Positions 43,232-55,374 of a DNA stretch of 64,000 bases are shown here, one piece after another. Source of the DNA: Narthecium ossifragum (lineage: Eukaryota > Streptophyta > Magnoliopsida > Dioscoreales > Nartheciaceae); NCBI GenBank assembly GCA_963920575.1, contig OY986969.1, positions 11,858,615 through 11,922,614 on the forward strand, written 5' to 3'. Below the pieces are notes generated by a model, which did not search any database, was not told the origin of the DNA, and was given only the letters and a program-made list of their open reading frames with translations. Every line of letters begins with the position of its first letter. Within the stretch, counting starts at the first letter, position 1. The translations under genes and the position numbers were made by a program.

Positions 43232-46200
43232 ATGAATGATGATAAGGACCCAGAGCTTTCTCTTACATTGAAAGAATTTTTTGCTTCTTGTGGTGCATCA
43301 CATAAACCTTTAGTTTCTTCTCCTCCTCATCAAACCATGGATACCACAAATGACCATCCCAAACTCAATGCCAGTCGTAACCAACCTGAAGATCAAGGTT
43401 GTAGGGCCATGAAGGATTTCTATGTTCCTAATTTATTCACTTCCAACTCTTGCATTCAACCTCCGGTGATTGGAGCAGGCCATTATGAAATCAAGCCACA
43501 ATTTTTAAAATCTTTACCAACTTTTCATGGATTGTCCTATGAAGACCCTTATAACCATGTTGAGGAATTCATTTTGATAAGTTTTACGGTAAGAGTCAAC
43601 AATTTTACTGAAGATGCTTGACGACTCAAACTGTTTTCTTTTTCTCTTAAGGGTAAAGCCACACATTGACTTACTTTTTTGGAACCTCGAACTATTACTA
43701 CATGGCCTCAATTACAAACCCAATTTCATGAAAAATTCTTCCCGATCATTAAGACTAGTGACCTTCGTCATGAAATTTCTTCATCCAGACAAGCCGATGA
43801 TGAAGCTTTTCATGAAGCTTGGAACCGCTATAGAGAGCTCTTGAGGAAGTGTCCCCATCATCAATTTCCTCAACGGGCCATAGTAGAACATTTTACAAAG
43901 GTCTTAAGAAGAAACATCAATTGACTATAGATGTTGCATGTGGTGAAGTTTTCATTACCAATCCTCTTGATGATTCTTGGAAACTTTTTGAAAAACTTGT
44001 TGAGAACTCCCAACATCATGTCACTTCTTCTAGGAACAACCGAGGACCTTCCAATCAACCTACTCCTAGAGGAGTTCTTGAACTAAATGAGTCAACCCGC
44101 ATTGCGCAACAAGTTGATGCATTGAGTAGGAAACTCGATCAAGTTCTTACCCAAGCAACAAATCAAATTGCTTATTCTAGTCTTCATGTGTCTCAATCTT
44201 CTGGGGAACTTTGGTTGTCGCGCCCCGACCAGTGAAAGCCCAACCGGGCCGGGCGACGCGAACCGTAACCTACAAAACGCGAAAAAAGACGGCGAGGGTT
44301 TCCTCTAACCTATTAGTCTCCCTAACAATTCATCAAAAGCACCCTCAATTAAAAGACATTAATTTATGAAACCTTGAACCACAGATTTACAAACCCAAAA
44401 AGTGTTTAATATACATATCCTCGGAGAGGGGAAGATTGGAATACAACATTACTTCCGTAGAAGACTATCTAACAAAAGGGTAAAAAGCTGTAAAGATCGC
44501 CACCTCTCAAAGTCCACCAGACGCCGCCGCACCGCCGACCAACTGCCCGGTAGGGGCCATAGAAGAAAAAATGACGCATGCACCTGCAAAACGCAGCCCG
44601 GGTAGGTGTGAGCACTAAGCTCAGTAGGGTTCTACACTACGACACACAGAAGGAAGAGGGAAACGCAACAGTGTCGCCATCAAGTAGGACCTGGGTGTAT
44701 ACAGGGGTCCCATAACCCCACCGCGTGTCCCTGAGGCCTAGGAGCAGCACTCAATTGCAGGAACAACACTGGCGACACACAACTGCAGGGAACGGCACTG
44801 CAGGCGGGAAAAGGCACCGCTGAGTAGACAACTCCTCTACCCCAGGGTCAGCATAGTGGGACACCGGCTACACCTCAGCATCCGACTCAAGGCCGACACG
44901 ACCTCTACGATCATCAAGCAACAAGTGTACTAGTCATCTAAGCCTATCATCGAATCGACTGGACACCACAATTCGAACCGGGTTCAAACTACCCAACCCC
45001 GGTCCTAGGGCTAAATCCGAGCTTCCAGCCTCGGTACGGCGACCCACAGATCACCCATGCCCTAACCATGCAACTAATGCACAACAGAGAATGCATGCTA
45101 TGAACATACACATACAAGAGATAGGCATGCAACAGTATGTTAAGGATAGTATACAAGTCAACTGGATCGCTGCAGCAGTACTACCAACCGCTGCCAGCCG
45201 ATCCGCAGCGGGTCCCGGCATTACGACGGTACCGCGACCGTCAACCGCGGACTCCTGCAACGGGAAGCAACCTCGAAAACGATGATGAACAGTAATCAAT
45301 ACAATATTATAATCCGAAATATAATATTATATTCAAAACACCAAAACCTCTACGTAGAGGCTAATTGATCCCGTCGATCCGATGTCTAAACGACGTCGGA
45401 TTCAAGATCCAACTTAGCCATCAATAGATCTACATTCCGGGATCAATATATCCAAAATCCATAATCATCCAACGGTTGGATTAACGGGAAAACACTAATC
45501 AAAACCGCTAATCAAACTAACTTACCAACTAATTGCTGCAACGCAGCCCTCCAGCAATAAATTCATAACAAATCGTAGGAAACTCGGAAAATTATGACAT
45601 CAGTTGGGTTTGAGAGTAGATTCAAAGATCGACAACTCTTATGTTCATCACAACCCAAGCTCATGTACGTAATGGCCGGAAAACTCGTCGCAAGCCGACT
45701 GTTCTTCAAGAACAGCAGAAACCGGAAAATCCGAGATTAATCATACACAAATCCTAATAAAATCTCAACCAAAGTTCATGAAACTTATACCAGAAATTCT
45801 ACTAAGCAATAGGAATCTAACAACACAAAGATCAACAAGATCTAACGGCTAGATCTAGAGAAAACCCAAAAACAACATCAGTAGGTAGAAACCTACCGGA
45901 AACGCACTCCTCGGCTGATTCCCCACGAACTGGTCATCAACAAGGTTCCAAACCACCTTAGGGATCTTCCTCTCGTTGCCACGGGTCCAACGAGCCTTAG
46001 AACACCCAAAACGGTGGCCAGAGGAGGGAGAACGGAGGAGAAGAAGATGGCTGCCGGAAACAGGGGAAGAAAACAGAGCCGCGGGAGAAGAAGAAAGAAG
46101 GAAGAAGAAAGGAGAAGGAGGAGGAGAAGAGGAAGAAAAGGAGGGAAAAGGGGAAGGGAAAGCCAGGGGAAGGGGGAAAAAGGAGAAGGAGGAAAGTCCT

Positions 46201-47863
46201 CCCCTTCTGACAAGAGAGAGCGACGACCAACGGCGGCCGTCCTCTCGAAGCAGAAAAGCCACCGACGCCGAGTCCGATCGATCGCTCGTGAAAGTCCGGA
46301 TCGATCCAACACCAAGTCGGATCGATCCGAGACAGGCTGGATCGATCCAAAACAATTGGATCAATCCGAACGGGTTAAAAACCCACTGACTCGCTCACGA
46401 GTCCGATCGATCGCTCCTAGGATCGATCGATCGCTCACGGGCCGTCAGCTGCCCAAAAGCAAGCTTCCGCGCGCCCGAGCTGGGATCTTCCGATCCCGGG
46501 TTCACCTAACCATTCTAATCAAGCACTAACACAAACAAGGTCAGTGTGTGCACACGCGGGTGTGAAACAAACGAATAAGGCGCAATTTTAGCAAATTGCC
46601 ATTGTGGTCAACAGCGAGCCACAGGAGTAGAGGGACAGGTCCTCACATTGGTTGTTGTGTTCTGCTCCCGGTCATGATGTCACCGATTGTCATTTAGTAT
46701 GCCATTACCCAGAGTTAATACATGAACATATAAATGCAGTTTATGGTCAATCTTAGGCGGCCTATGATCCTTATTCTAACACCTATAATCATGATTTGCG
46801 AGACCATCCAAATTTTTTCTGGAGGACACCCAGTTAACAACCAACTTCTTTTAACTCAAGGCCATCCATGGGTGCTCAAGCCCCAATCTATCCTTCGAAA
46901 TTTCAACCGTCATACCCTTCCAATTCTCAACCTCCATATCGGCCTTACCAAGCTCAACCACCTCAACCTTGGGGATATAAACCATACGGACCTTCACAAA
47001 GCCAAGTACTCTCAAGCCAACCTTCTCATCCTCAACCACAATTGAAACTAGAGAAAAATGTTGATGAGAGACTTTTAAAGGCTTTGGAGTCTTTTGAAGC
47101 TAGTAACCAATTAATCCATTGTCATTCTCAATCCCTAGCAAAAATGGAAGTCCAATTAGGTCAGTTAGCTAATGCCATGTCAAGAAGGGAAGAAGAGAAA
47201 TTTCCTAGCCAACCTATTCTCAACCCTAAATTCCAACATTTCATAGACTCATCCCATGAACAAGTCTAAGCTGTGACAACTCTCCGAAGTGGTAAAACCT
47301 TTGTTAATATAGAGAAACCCACAGAAGCCACATGTGATCAGGATTTGCATGCATCTCCATCTCATACATCATCAAATGAAGATTTACATGCATCAAAAGA
47401 ACCCATCGCATCACATGATATTCCGAGTCCAAAGAAGACATCATTTCATGAGAACGAACCGAACCCCAAGACTTATGTTCCTAAGGTTCCATTTCCTGAA
47501 TCTCTAGTAGACCCTACTTCAACTCTATACAAAAATCCTAAACTGGATGAAATGATGGATGTCTTTAAGAAAGTTCATATTAACCTTCCTCTTCTAGATG
47601 CCATTAAACAAATCCCATCCTATGCTAAATTTCTTAAAGATCTTTGTACTCAAAAAAGACAATTTAGATCTCATGTTTCTAAGAAAATTTTCTTAACTGA
47701 ACAAGTTAACTCAATCCTTCGTTGCGACGTTCCTCCTAAACTAAAAGATCCCGGAACTCCTACCATCATAGGAGACCGAACGATTGAGGGAGCATTGTTA
47801 GATTTGGGAGCAAGTCTCAATCTCATGTTTATTCTTTATATTCCAAGTTTGGCGTAGGAGAAC
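43232..47863 (+). pseudogene. Athila/Tat gag and start of protease, split by solo LTR
   Basis: Structural polyprotein of a Ty3 Athila/Tat element. Exonic parts are 43232-44215 and 46648-47863, with a solo LTR between them. It starts MNDDKDPELSLTLKEFF. The capsid core includes LPTFHGLSYEDPYNHVEEF, a TGA after FTEDA, a second TGA for the expected Trp after GKATH, then TITTWPQLQTQFHEKFFP and CPHHQFP. A frameshift lies near 43900. After the solo LTR, a damaged zinc knuckle (LCSAPGHDVTDCH) is followed by TTLRSGKTF. The protease motif DLGASLNLM (D-[SL]-G type) comes at about 47800. A frameshift and the next LTR cut it off at 47863. Confidence 0.88.
44216..46647 (-). repeat. Solo Tekay-type LTR (family A) in Athila/Tat gag
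   Basis: A 2432-bp LTR in minus orientation with ends TGTCGCGCCCCG..CAGGTCCTCACA, flanked by perfect TSD TTGGT (44211-44215, 46648-46652). It contains the conserved CTGCAAAACGCAGCCCGGGT near 44584 and GATCGATC palindromes at 46270-46440. A purine-rich block (46020-46200) on the plus strand produces long spurious ORFs in several frames. Confidence 0.9.
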
Positions 47864-49014
47864 TGATATCGCTCAAATGTGTCTCGCACAGCGGTCGTAG
47901 TGCAGTACAACATAAGAGAGGTCGAATCCACAGAGAGACAAGCAGAAAGGATCCAGAAACACAAATAACAATATATTGAAAACAAACGAGAACTTAAGAA
48001 TTAACTAATTTGGATCAAAGGCTTTAATGATAATTCAAGATTAACTAGAGATATCAATGTGTTAAGATGGCTAGGCGTTAGGAATCCCTTCACTCGGACT
48101 TAGGTTCTTCTTCTAGCAACGGTTCATTCAATACTCAGTTAAGGGATTCACATCCCAATCACCTTAACCGGAAGATATGGAACTACGAATCTAACAAAAT
48201 ATATAAATATCTCTTACTACAATTGATTCTTCCTTATTATAGTTCTAACTTCATCCTACCCAAAACCTAAGAATATACGATACCGGCTGTCACTAAAGGC
48301 AACGTATAACAAAAGTTCATTGGGACAAAGTCCTAATTCTATCTAACCAGATCTCTAAGAATACACAATACCAACTATCACAATCAGCAATGCATAGCAA
48401 AGATTTTACGAGATAAAGTAGGTAAACAATAGATAAAACTACGGGATTATAAGATCATGAAAGAAGCATGACTGGATTCATAATATTAATCATCCACATA
48501 GGAATCTATAATCTGAAAACAATCTTTGAAGATTCAATACATAGAAAAGAGTTTAACAATAAAGATTAAAACTATGAACTATGATGAAGAAGAAACCCTA
48601 ATCCTTGCTAGATCATCCGCCCGCCATGCCCATGGCTTACCCGGCCATGGATGGAGATTTCTTCATCTTCTTTCTTGCTTTTCTCCTGTGAGGACCCGTA
48701 CCTCCAACCTGGTCCGACCGCGTAGGTCGAGGGTCTGGTTCAATTGGTTTGGCTCAGTGGGCCTTGTTTCGCGATCTCGTTTGATCGTTGCGGTTCCGGG
48801 GACCAAATTATCCTAGGCGCAGTTGGTTTCACACACGCGAAGCGTACACACGACCTTGTAATGATGTATGTGTTTGATTAGACCATTAGGAGTACCCAGA
48901 TCGGAGGATCTGAGTCAGATCGTAAAGATCGAGATTTGAGCGGCCGTGATTAAATCTGGCTGATCAAGTGGTCACGAGACTTAATCACTACTTGATTAAG
49001 CCAGACCCATTTAA

Positions 49015-49950
49015 GGACCTGTTTGGTTGATGAGAAGTGAGCTGAAGTGAAGTGACTTCTGGGGAGTAGAGTGGAGTGGAGTGAAGTGGAGTGAAGTGAC
49101 TTCTGGGGGTTTATGAGTTCTGATGTTTGGTTGGTGTTTGAAGTGAGATATGGTCACCCCCAACTATTTAATATTTTAATAATTTCTCTATATTAAAATA
49201 TTAAAAATAATATTATTTTAGATGACGTGGACCAATCACGAGGTGCCACGTGACATGTGGGATCCATTTATATTAATATTTTATTACAGTATGATATTAT
49301 TAACATTATTTGCCATTTAAAACATTAAAATAATATTTTAATCTTAAAAATATTAATAATTTAATAATTTATATTAATATTTTATGACAGTATAATATTA
49401 TTAATACTATTGTAGATGACGTGGACCAATCACGAGGTGCCACGTGACATGTGAGATCCATTTATATTAATATTTTATTACAGTATGATATTATTAACAT
49501 TATTTGCCACTTAAAATATTAAAATCAAAACATTAAAATAATATTTTAATCTTAAAATATTAATAATTTAATAACTTATATTAATATTTTATTACAGTAT
49601 AATATTATTAATACTATTTTAGATGACGTGGACCAATCACGAGGTGACACGTGATATGTGAGACCTATTTATATTAATATTTTATTACAGTATAATATTA
49701 TTAATATTATTTTCCACTTTAAATGCCACTTCAAATGCCACTCAAATGACTTCAGGCCAAAAAGGCCCGAAGTCAAAATGGGAAGTGGCAGCTTTGACTA
49801 CAGTGATTTGGAAGTGGAGCTGAAGTGAGTTCATCTCCACTTCCGAGTAACCAAACACATGAAGTGGCTCGAAAGTCATTTCAAATAAGTGACTTCCGAG
49901 TAACCAAACACATGAAGTGGCTCGAAAGTCATTTCAAACCAAGCATGCCC
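49015..49950. mobile_element. Tourist/Harbinger-like MITE
   Basis: A 936-bp insertion with terminal inverted repeats GGACCTGTTTGGTTG and (complement of right end) GGGCATGCTTGGTTTG, flanked by TAA (49012-49014, 49951-49953). This is typical of PIF/Harbinger-derived MITEs. There is no transposase. The interior holds three ~200-bp tandem units, and near the right end a 46-bp direct repeat. Confidence 0.78.
49221..49720 (+). repeat. Three ~200-bp tandem units in the MITE
   Basis: Units start at 49221, 49415 and 49622 with GATGACGTGGACCAATCACG. Each contains an AT-rich ATTAATATTTTATTACAGTA-type stretch. The third is truncated. Confidence 0.85.
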
Positions 49951-52841
49951 TAAACCGTTCTCCCGTTAGGGCATCCCAGATCGCGATGAGAGAGAGAGTG
50001 AGGGAGGGTGAGAGAGTGGCGACCGCGGCTTGGAGGTCTTGGCTGCGACGGCGACTGCGGCATGGAGGTCTTGGCTGAGACGGCGACCACGACGTAGAGC
50101 ATGGCGACAGTGATCGCGGCGACGACGGAGAGGAACGAGGCGGCGGCTGGACTTCCCAGAGGCGGCGGCCGCGACTGGATCAGAGCTTGGTGGCGAGGAC
50201 GACGGCGGCGACTGGAGGAGGAGAAGATCATGGCCAGAAACCGAACCTAGAGGTAGGGGATCTACTCTAATCATCGATTAGGCCAATCGGGGCGGCTGTA
50301 TGCTTGTTATCTTGGCTTTTCTTGGCTGCTACTGGCTGTGTTGGTGACTCTTGGATGTTATTCTTCTCTCTTTACTTGTTGGTCCTTAGATCGGATGATT
50401 GTTGTGGATGTATTCATATCTCTCTCTGATGCTATGCTTAGATCCTCTGTTTTCTGCCGGATTTGATGAGAACCCCTTCCCCCCCTTGCTGTTCCGTCGG
50501 GTCGCAGGCTAGCCTAGGGTCTTGTAATGCTACCTTCTTCTCCTTTTTGCTTCAATGGTTAGAACTATGGGTTTCCACGGATTTCTCCTTCCTCTGTTTT
50601 GGTTTTTCTGATGTGTGAGGTCCTCCTCTAACCGTTGTCCGATGTTTCTCTGTTCTCACGTATTCTCGGATTTTTGGCCGCCATGAACCTTTCCTGGTTT
50701 CCCCTATTTCTCTCTCTCAATGGCCTTACCGTCCCCTACTTGCCAATCGAATGGCAGGGGAGTGCCTAGGACCTCTGTGAGGTTACTTCTTCCCTCTTAG
50801 TTGTGGTGGGTTAGAGCTTTGGATTTTGGGTTGAACTACTCCTTGCATCCATGGATTTCTATACTATGTCACACTATATGTTCGGCTGCCATATTGTACT
50901 AGACCATGCTCTGTTCTCCCCTGATTTCTATAGATTGCTCGTGGGGTTGGTGATTGACTGGTTTGCTTCAAGTGTTTGAGTTTCTTTGCTCTCCCTTGCT
51001 CTCGGATCTGGATCTCTGTTCTTCTACTCGGTTGTTAGTTCTGCTGCTGCTCGTAGGGTCTTGTGATCTGTGGTGAATGGGGGTATGATAGCTTACCTTG
51101 ACTGGTTTCCACCATCTGTGTTGCATGCCTTAACTGGAATAGCTATTATTCTTTCCTCCTGTAAAACTTTAGTATGCTCGGTAGCATGAGCTTTATGTTG
51201 GAACCTTGGCTTGGGACCGTGGAGTTTCTGATGCTGTCCCCCCCGTTGCATTTGGTGTTCTTGGTCAGTTGATTGCATGTTGTAGGTTGCATCTGATGAA
51301 TGTTACAATCATGCGAGATTAATTTCCTGAACAGGGTCTATGCATTCATGTGTCACCCTTTTTGGTCATGTGTGTATGTTGAATGATATGATTGTATGGT
51401 TCGGATACATGAAGGTCATGCATGCCTTATGTTAGTTTTCTAATGCTAAAGCTATTCTATAGTTGTATTATATTTTGTTGGACAGTTGAATGATGATATG
51501 ACATGTAGAGACACCTAGATCTAGTTGTTTGACTAGGCTCATGCATGTTGTATGCACTAGAAGCATTCAGGTTAGGTGATAGGTGATGGATTCGATCGCC
51601 GATCCGGGGTCCTCGGGTAGCCGGGATCTAACCCTAGGACCGGGGTTTGGGTAGTTGAGGACTAGAGCGAGATTGTGTGATTATGATCTTGTGTTGATTG
51701 AGGTTGTTATATAGATATGCCATTTGAATTGTGGTATTGAGGTGTAGAGGTCGTGTCGTTCTCTGCGTCAATCGCTAAGGGCAGTGGATGTTATCCTGTT
51801 AAGGGTTGTAGAGGTGGGAGTGCACGGGAGATGCACTTGCCCCTTGTCCTTCCCTGATCTGTAGAGGGGCGCTTGGTGATGCGTGACCTTTGTCCATACT
51901 TGGTCTTCATTGCCTTAGGGTTGGACGGAGCTGACACTGTTGCAGTTTACCCCTTTCCTTGAGAGTGTCGTAGAATAGAACCCTACTGGGCATTGTTGCT
52001 CACCCTACCTGGGCTGCAACGGCGATGCAGGTCGATGCAGTTCCTTCTTTTAGGTGTTCTTCTAGAAGATGACGTGACCTTTCGAGGTGATCGAGGACTT
52101 GGAGCTTTGAGGTGTTCGTCTACAGACAATTTACAGTCTTACACAATGATGTACAATTTGATGTATTAATCAAGGGATAACATGATGTATTCGAGAACAT
52201 AATTGTATGATCATTAATTCAGTTGTATTTGAAAAATGTTGTAATATTCTTTAATGTAGACATTTGAGGAATGTAATAATTAGTTATTTACAATGGTGTC
52301 ATTGCTCAAGCTGAAATTGAAAAATGTATAGGTTTCTTGTGCTAAAGTTATAAAAGAGATTCTGTCGAAATTTTTATGATCTTGAGGACTAAATTGGTTA
52401 AAATCATAGCAGTTATATATTTGTGCGCCAATTGATGATGTAAATAGGTTTAGGTGGTTCACGCCTCGATCTGGATGGATTTTCTGGACTGGGGTGTGAC
52501 ATCTCCCCTCCAAAGCTCTGTAGAAAAAAACCCCCTTGGAACTAGCCAAATTTCGTATTAAAATAACCATATATATATATACTAGTGTTTACCCGTGCCC
52601 TGGCATGGTTGGACACGGTTCTCTCTCACACCTTCCTATTATTAAAACTAATATATTTGACGTAAATATCTCACCACAAATTTTATTCAAAGAGACTTCC
52701 AACATAGCCATATGAAGAGATCATTGGTAGACGGGTGAACAACAAACCCCTGCTTCACCTCAGCCATTTCTATCCAATTCATCATAACATTAATAAACCA
52801 CATATGAGGGTTAGAATAGCACCACTCCTCACCACCCCCAT

Positions 52842-55374
52842 TGTGAGGACCTGTCCCTCTACCCCTGTGGCTCGTTGTGGACCGCAAGGGCAATTTGGTA
52901 AATTGCGCCTTGTCGGTTTGTTTTACACCCGCGTGTGCACACACTGACCTTGTTTGTGTTAGTGCTTGATTAGAATGGTTAGGTGGACCCGGGATCGGAA
53001 GATCCCAGCTCGGGCGCGCTGGAGCTTGCTTTTTGGACAGCTTACGGCCCTTGAGCGATCGATCGAGCGATCGATCGAACTCGTGAGCGAGTCGGTGGGT
53101 TTTTGACCCGTTCGAATCGATCCAAACATTTTTTTGGATCGATCCATCCTGTCTTGGATCGATCCATTTTGGCCTTGGATCGATCCATTTTGGCCTTGGA
53201 TCGATCCAGGCACTGTAGCAAGCAGTTGAGCTTGCAGTGGAGCAGGTTGGGCAGTTGTGCTTGGAGAAGACAGCCATCGTGGCCGTCGTCCTCCATTGTC
53301 AGAGGAGAGGACCTCTCCTTCACCTTCTCCTTCACCTTCCCCCTCCTTCCCTGGCCTTCCCCTTCTCTTCTTTCTTCTCTTCTTCTTCTTTCTCCTTCTT
53401 TCTCTCCCGCGGTTCTGTTTTTCCTCTGTTTCCTTCCGGGGCAACCATCTTCTTCTCCTCCGTTCTCCCTCCTCCGGCCACCGTTTTGGGAGCTTGAAAG
53501 CTTGTTGGATCCGTGGCAACGAGAGGAACCTTGTTGGTGATCAACTCGCGGGGAATCAGCCGAGGAAAGCGCTGTTAGGTAGGTGTTCTACCTACATGAG
53601 TTAATTAATGGGTTTAGTTAGATCTAGCCGTTAGATCTTGATGAATTTGTGTTGTTGGATGCATCTTGTCTATTAGAATTATTGATATAAGTTTCATGAT
53701 CTTTGGTTGAGTTTTGAGTAGGATTTATGCATGATTAATCTCGGATTTTCCGGTTTTCTGCTGTTCTTGAAGAACAGCCGGCTTGCGGCGCGTTTCCCGG
53801 CTTGCACATATATGATCTTGGCTTTTGATAAACATAGGAGTTGTAGATCTCTTCGTTAGCTTTCCATTCCAGTTTATTTCATATTTTTTCGATTTTTCTA
53901 CGAATTTTAGTGATTTTTCTCGTGGCCTGCGACGAGGCTGATCTGAAGCTGGTATGAAGCTTTGGATCGATCCAAATTGTTCCGGATCGATCCCAAGCTG
54001 GCTGATGGCGTTTTATGGGTTGGTATGAAGCTTTGGATCGATCCAAATTGTTCCGGATCGATCCCAAGTTGGTTGATGGTGTTTTATGGAGTTTTGATTA
54101 GCTGTTTTGATTAATGTTTTCCCGTTAATCCAACCGTTGGATGATCATGGATTTTGGACATGTTGATCCCGGCATGTAGATCTACTGGTATCTAAGTTGG
54201 ATCTTGAATTCGACGTCGTTTGGGCGTCGGATCGACGGGGTCAACTAGCTGCTTGTAGAGAACATTTTGGTGTTTTGAGTATAGTATTATAAGCTCAGAT
54301 TATAATAATATATTTCTACTGTTCATCGAAGTTTTCGGGGTTGCTTCCTGTTGCAGGAGTCCGCGGTTGACGGTCGTGGTACCGTCGTAATGCCGGGACC
54401 CGCTGCGAATCGGCTGGCAGCGGTTGGTAGTACCGCCGCAGCGATCCTGTTGGACTTGTATGATGCCTTGACATACTGTTGCATGCTTATTCCTCTTGCT
54501 TGTGTATGTTGATAGCATGCATTCTCTGTTGTGCATTAGTTGCATTGGTTAGGACGTGGGTGATTTGTGGATCGCCGTCCCGAGGCTGGAAGCTCGGATT
54601 TAGCCCTAGGACCGGGGTTGGGTAGTTAGGACCCAGTTTGAATTGTGGTGTCCAGTCGAATTTGATGATAGGCTTAGATGACTGGTACACATGTTGTTTG
54701 GTGATTATAGAGGTCGTGTCGGCCTTGAGTCAGATGCTGAGGTGTAGCCCGTGTTCCACTGTGTTGACCCTTGAGTAGAGAGGTTGACTACTTAGCGGTG
54801 CAGTTTCCCGCCTGCAGTGCCGGTACCTGCTTGTGGGCCAGCAGTGTTGTTTCCTGCTACTGAGTGCGACCATGTTCGTGGGCCTCAGGGACACGCGGTG
54901 GGGTTATGGGACCCCTGTATACACCCAGGTCTTACTTGAGGGCGACACTCTTGCGTTCCCCTTCCTTCTGTGTGACGTAGTGTAGAACCCTACTGAGCTT
55001 TATGCTCACTCCTACCCGGGCTGCGTTTTGCAGGTGCAGGCGCTAGCTCTTCTTCAGTAGCCCCTACCGGGCAGGTGTTTGGTGGCGCGGCGGCGTCTGG
55101 CTGGGTTTGAGGATCGGTGATCCCTTTCTACACTTTTGTTATAGTTAGTCTCCTACGGGAGTATGATGTATAAACTGTTGTAACCCCTTTGAGATTTTAT
55201 AATATTATATTATATCTGTTGAGGTTGAAATTTATTGTAATATTCAGGGGTGCTTATGAATTGTTTAATGAAATCAGTAAGTTGGGGGAACCCCTCGCCT
55301 TTATTTTCGCATTTAGTTAGGTTCTGATTCGCGTCGCCCGGTCCGATTGGGCTTTCGCGGGTCGGGGCGCGACA
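52842..55374 (+). repeat. Tekay-type solo LTR (family A), no TSD
   Basis: A 2533-bp LTR from TGTGAGGACCTGTCCC to GGGGCGCGACA, closely matching the LTRs of element A. The flanks are CCCAT and GTTTT, so no target-site duplication is visible. It has an expanded run of four GGATCGATCC palindromes at 53114-53202, spaced about 23-30 bp, and the ~66-bp tandem unit at about 53945-54080. Confidence 0.88.
53050..53205 (+). promoter_or_regulatory. Expanded GATCGATC/GGATCGATCC array
   Basis: GAGCGATCGATCGAGCGATC is followed by several GGATCGATCC copies separated by near-identical spacers (CATTTTGGCCTT). Element A's LTRs have only two related sites at the same place, so the array has grown in this copy. 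Confidence 0.7.

Larger units (their letters stand above)
48687..52501 (+). repeat. Solo Tekay-type LTR (family B) with Tourist-like insert
   Basis: From TGTGAGGACCCGTACC to GGGGTGTGACA, flanked by perfect TSD TCTCC (48682-48686, 52502-52506). Without the 936-bp insert it is about 2.88 kb. It is the same family as 18021-20694 and 13873-14297. The segment matching 'ACCCGGGCTGCG' at about 52006 is diverged. No internal element genes. Confidence 0.88.

Noticed and set aside
46014..46529. 171-codon Arg/Lys/Glu-rich open frame, and similar frames at 15860, 25557, 52959 and 53257
   Set aside because: All lie in the purine/pyrimidine-rich block of family A LTRs and are open in several frames at once; compositional, not coding.
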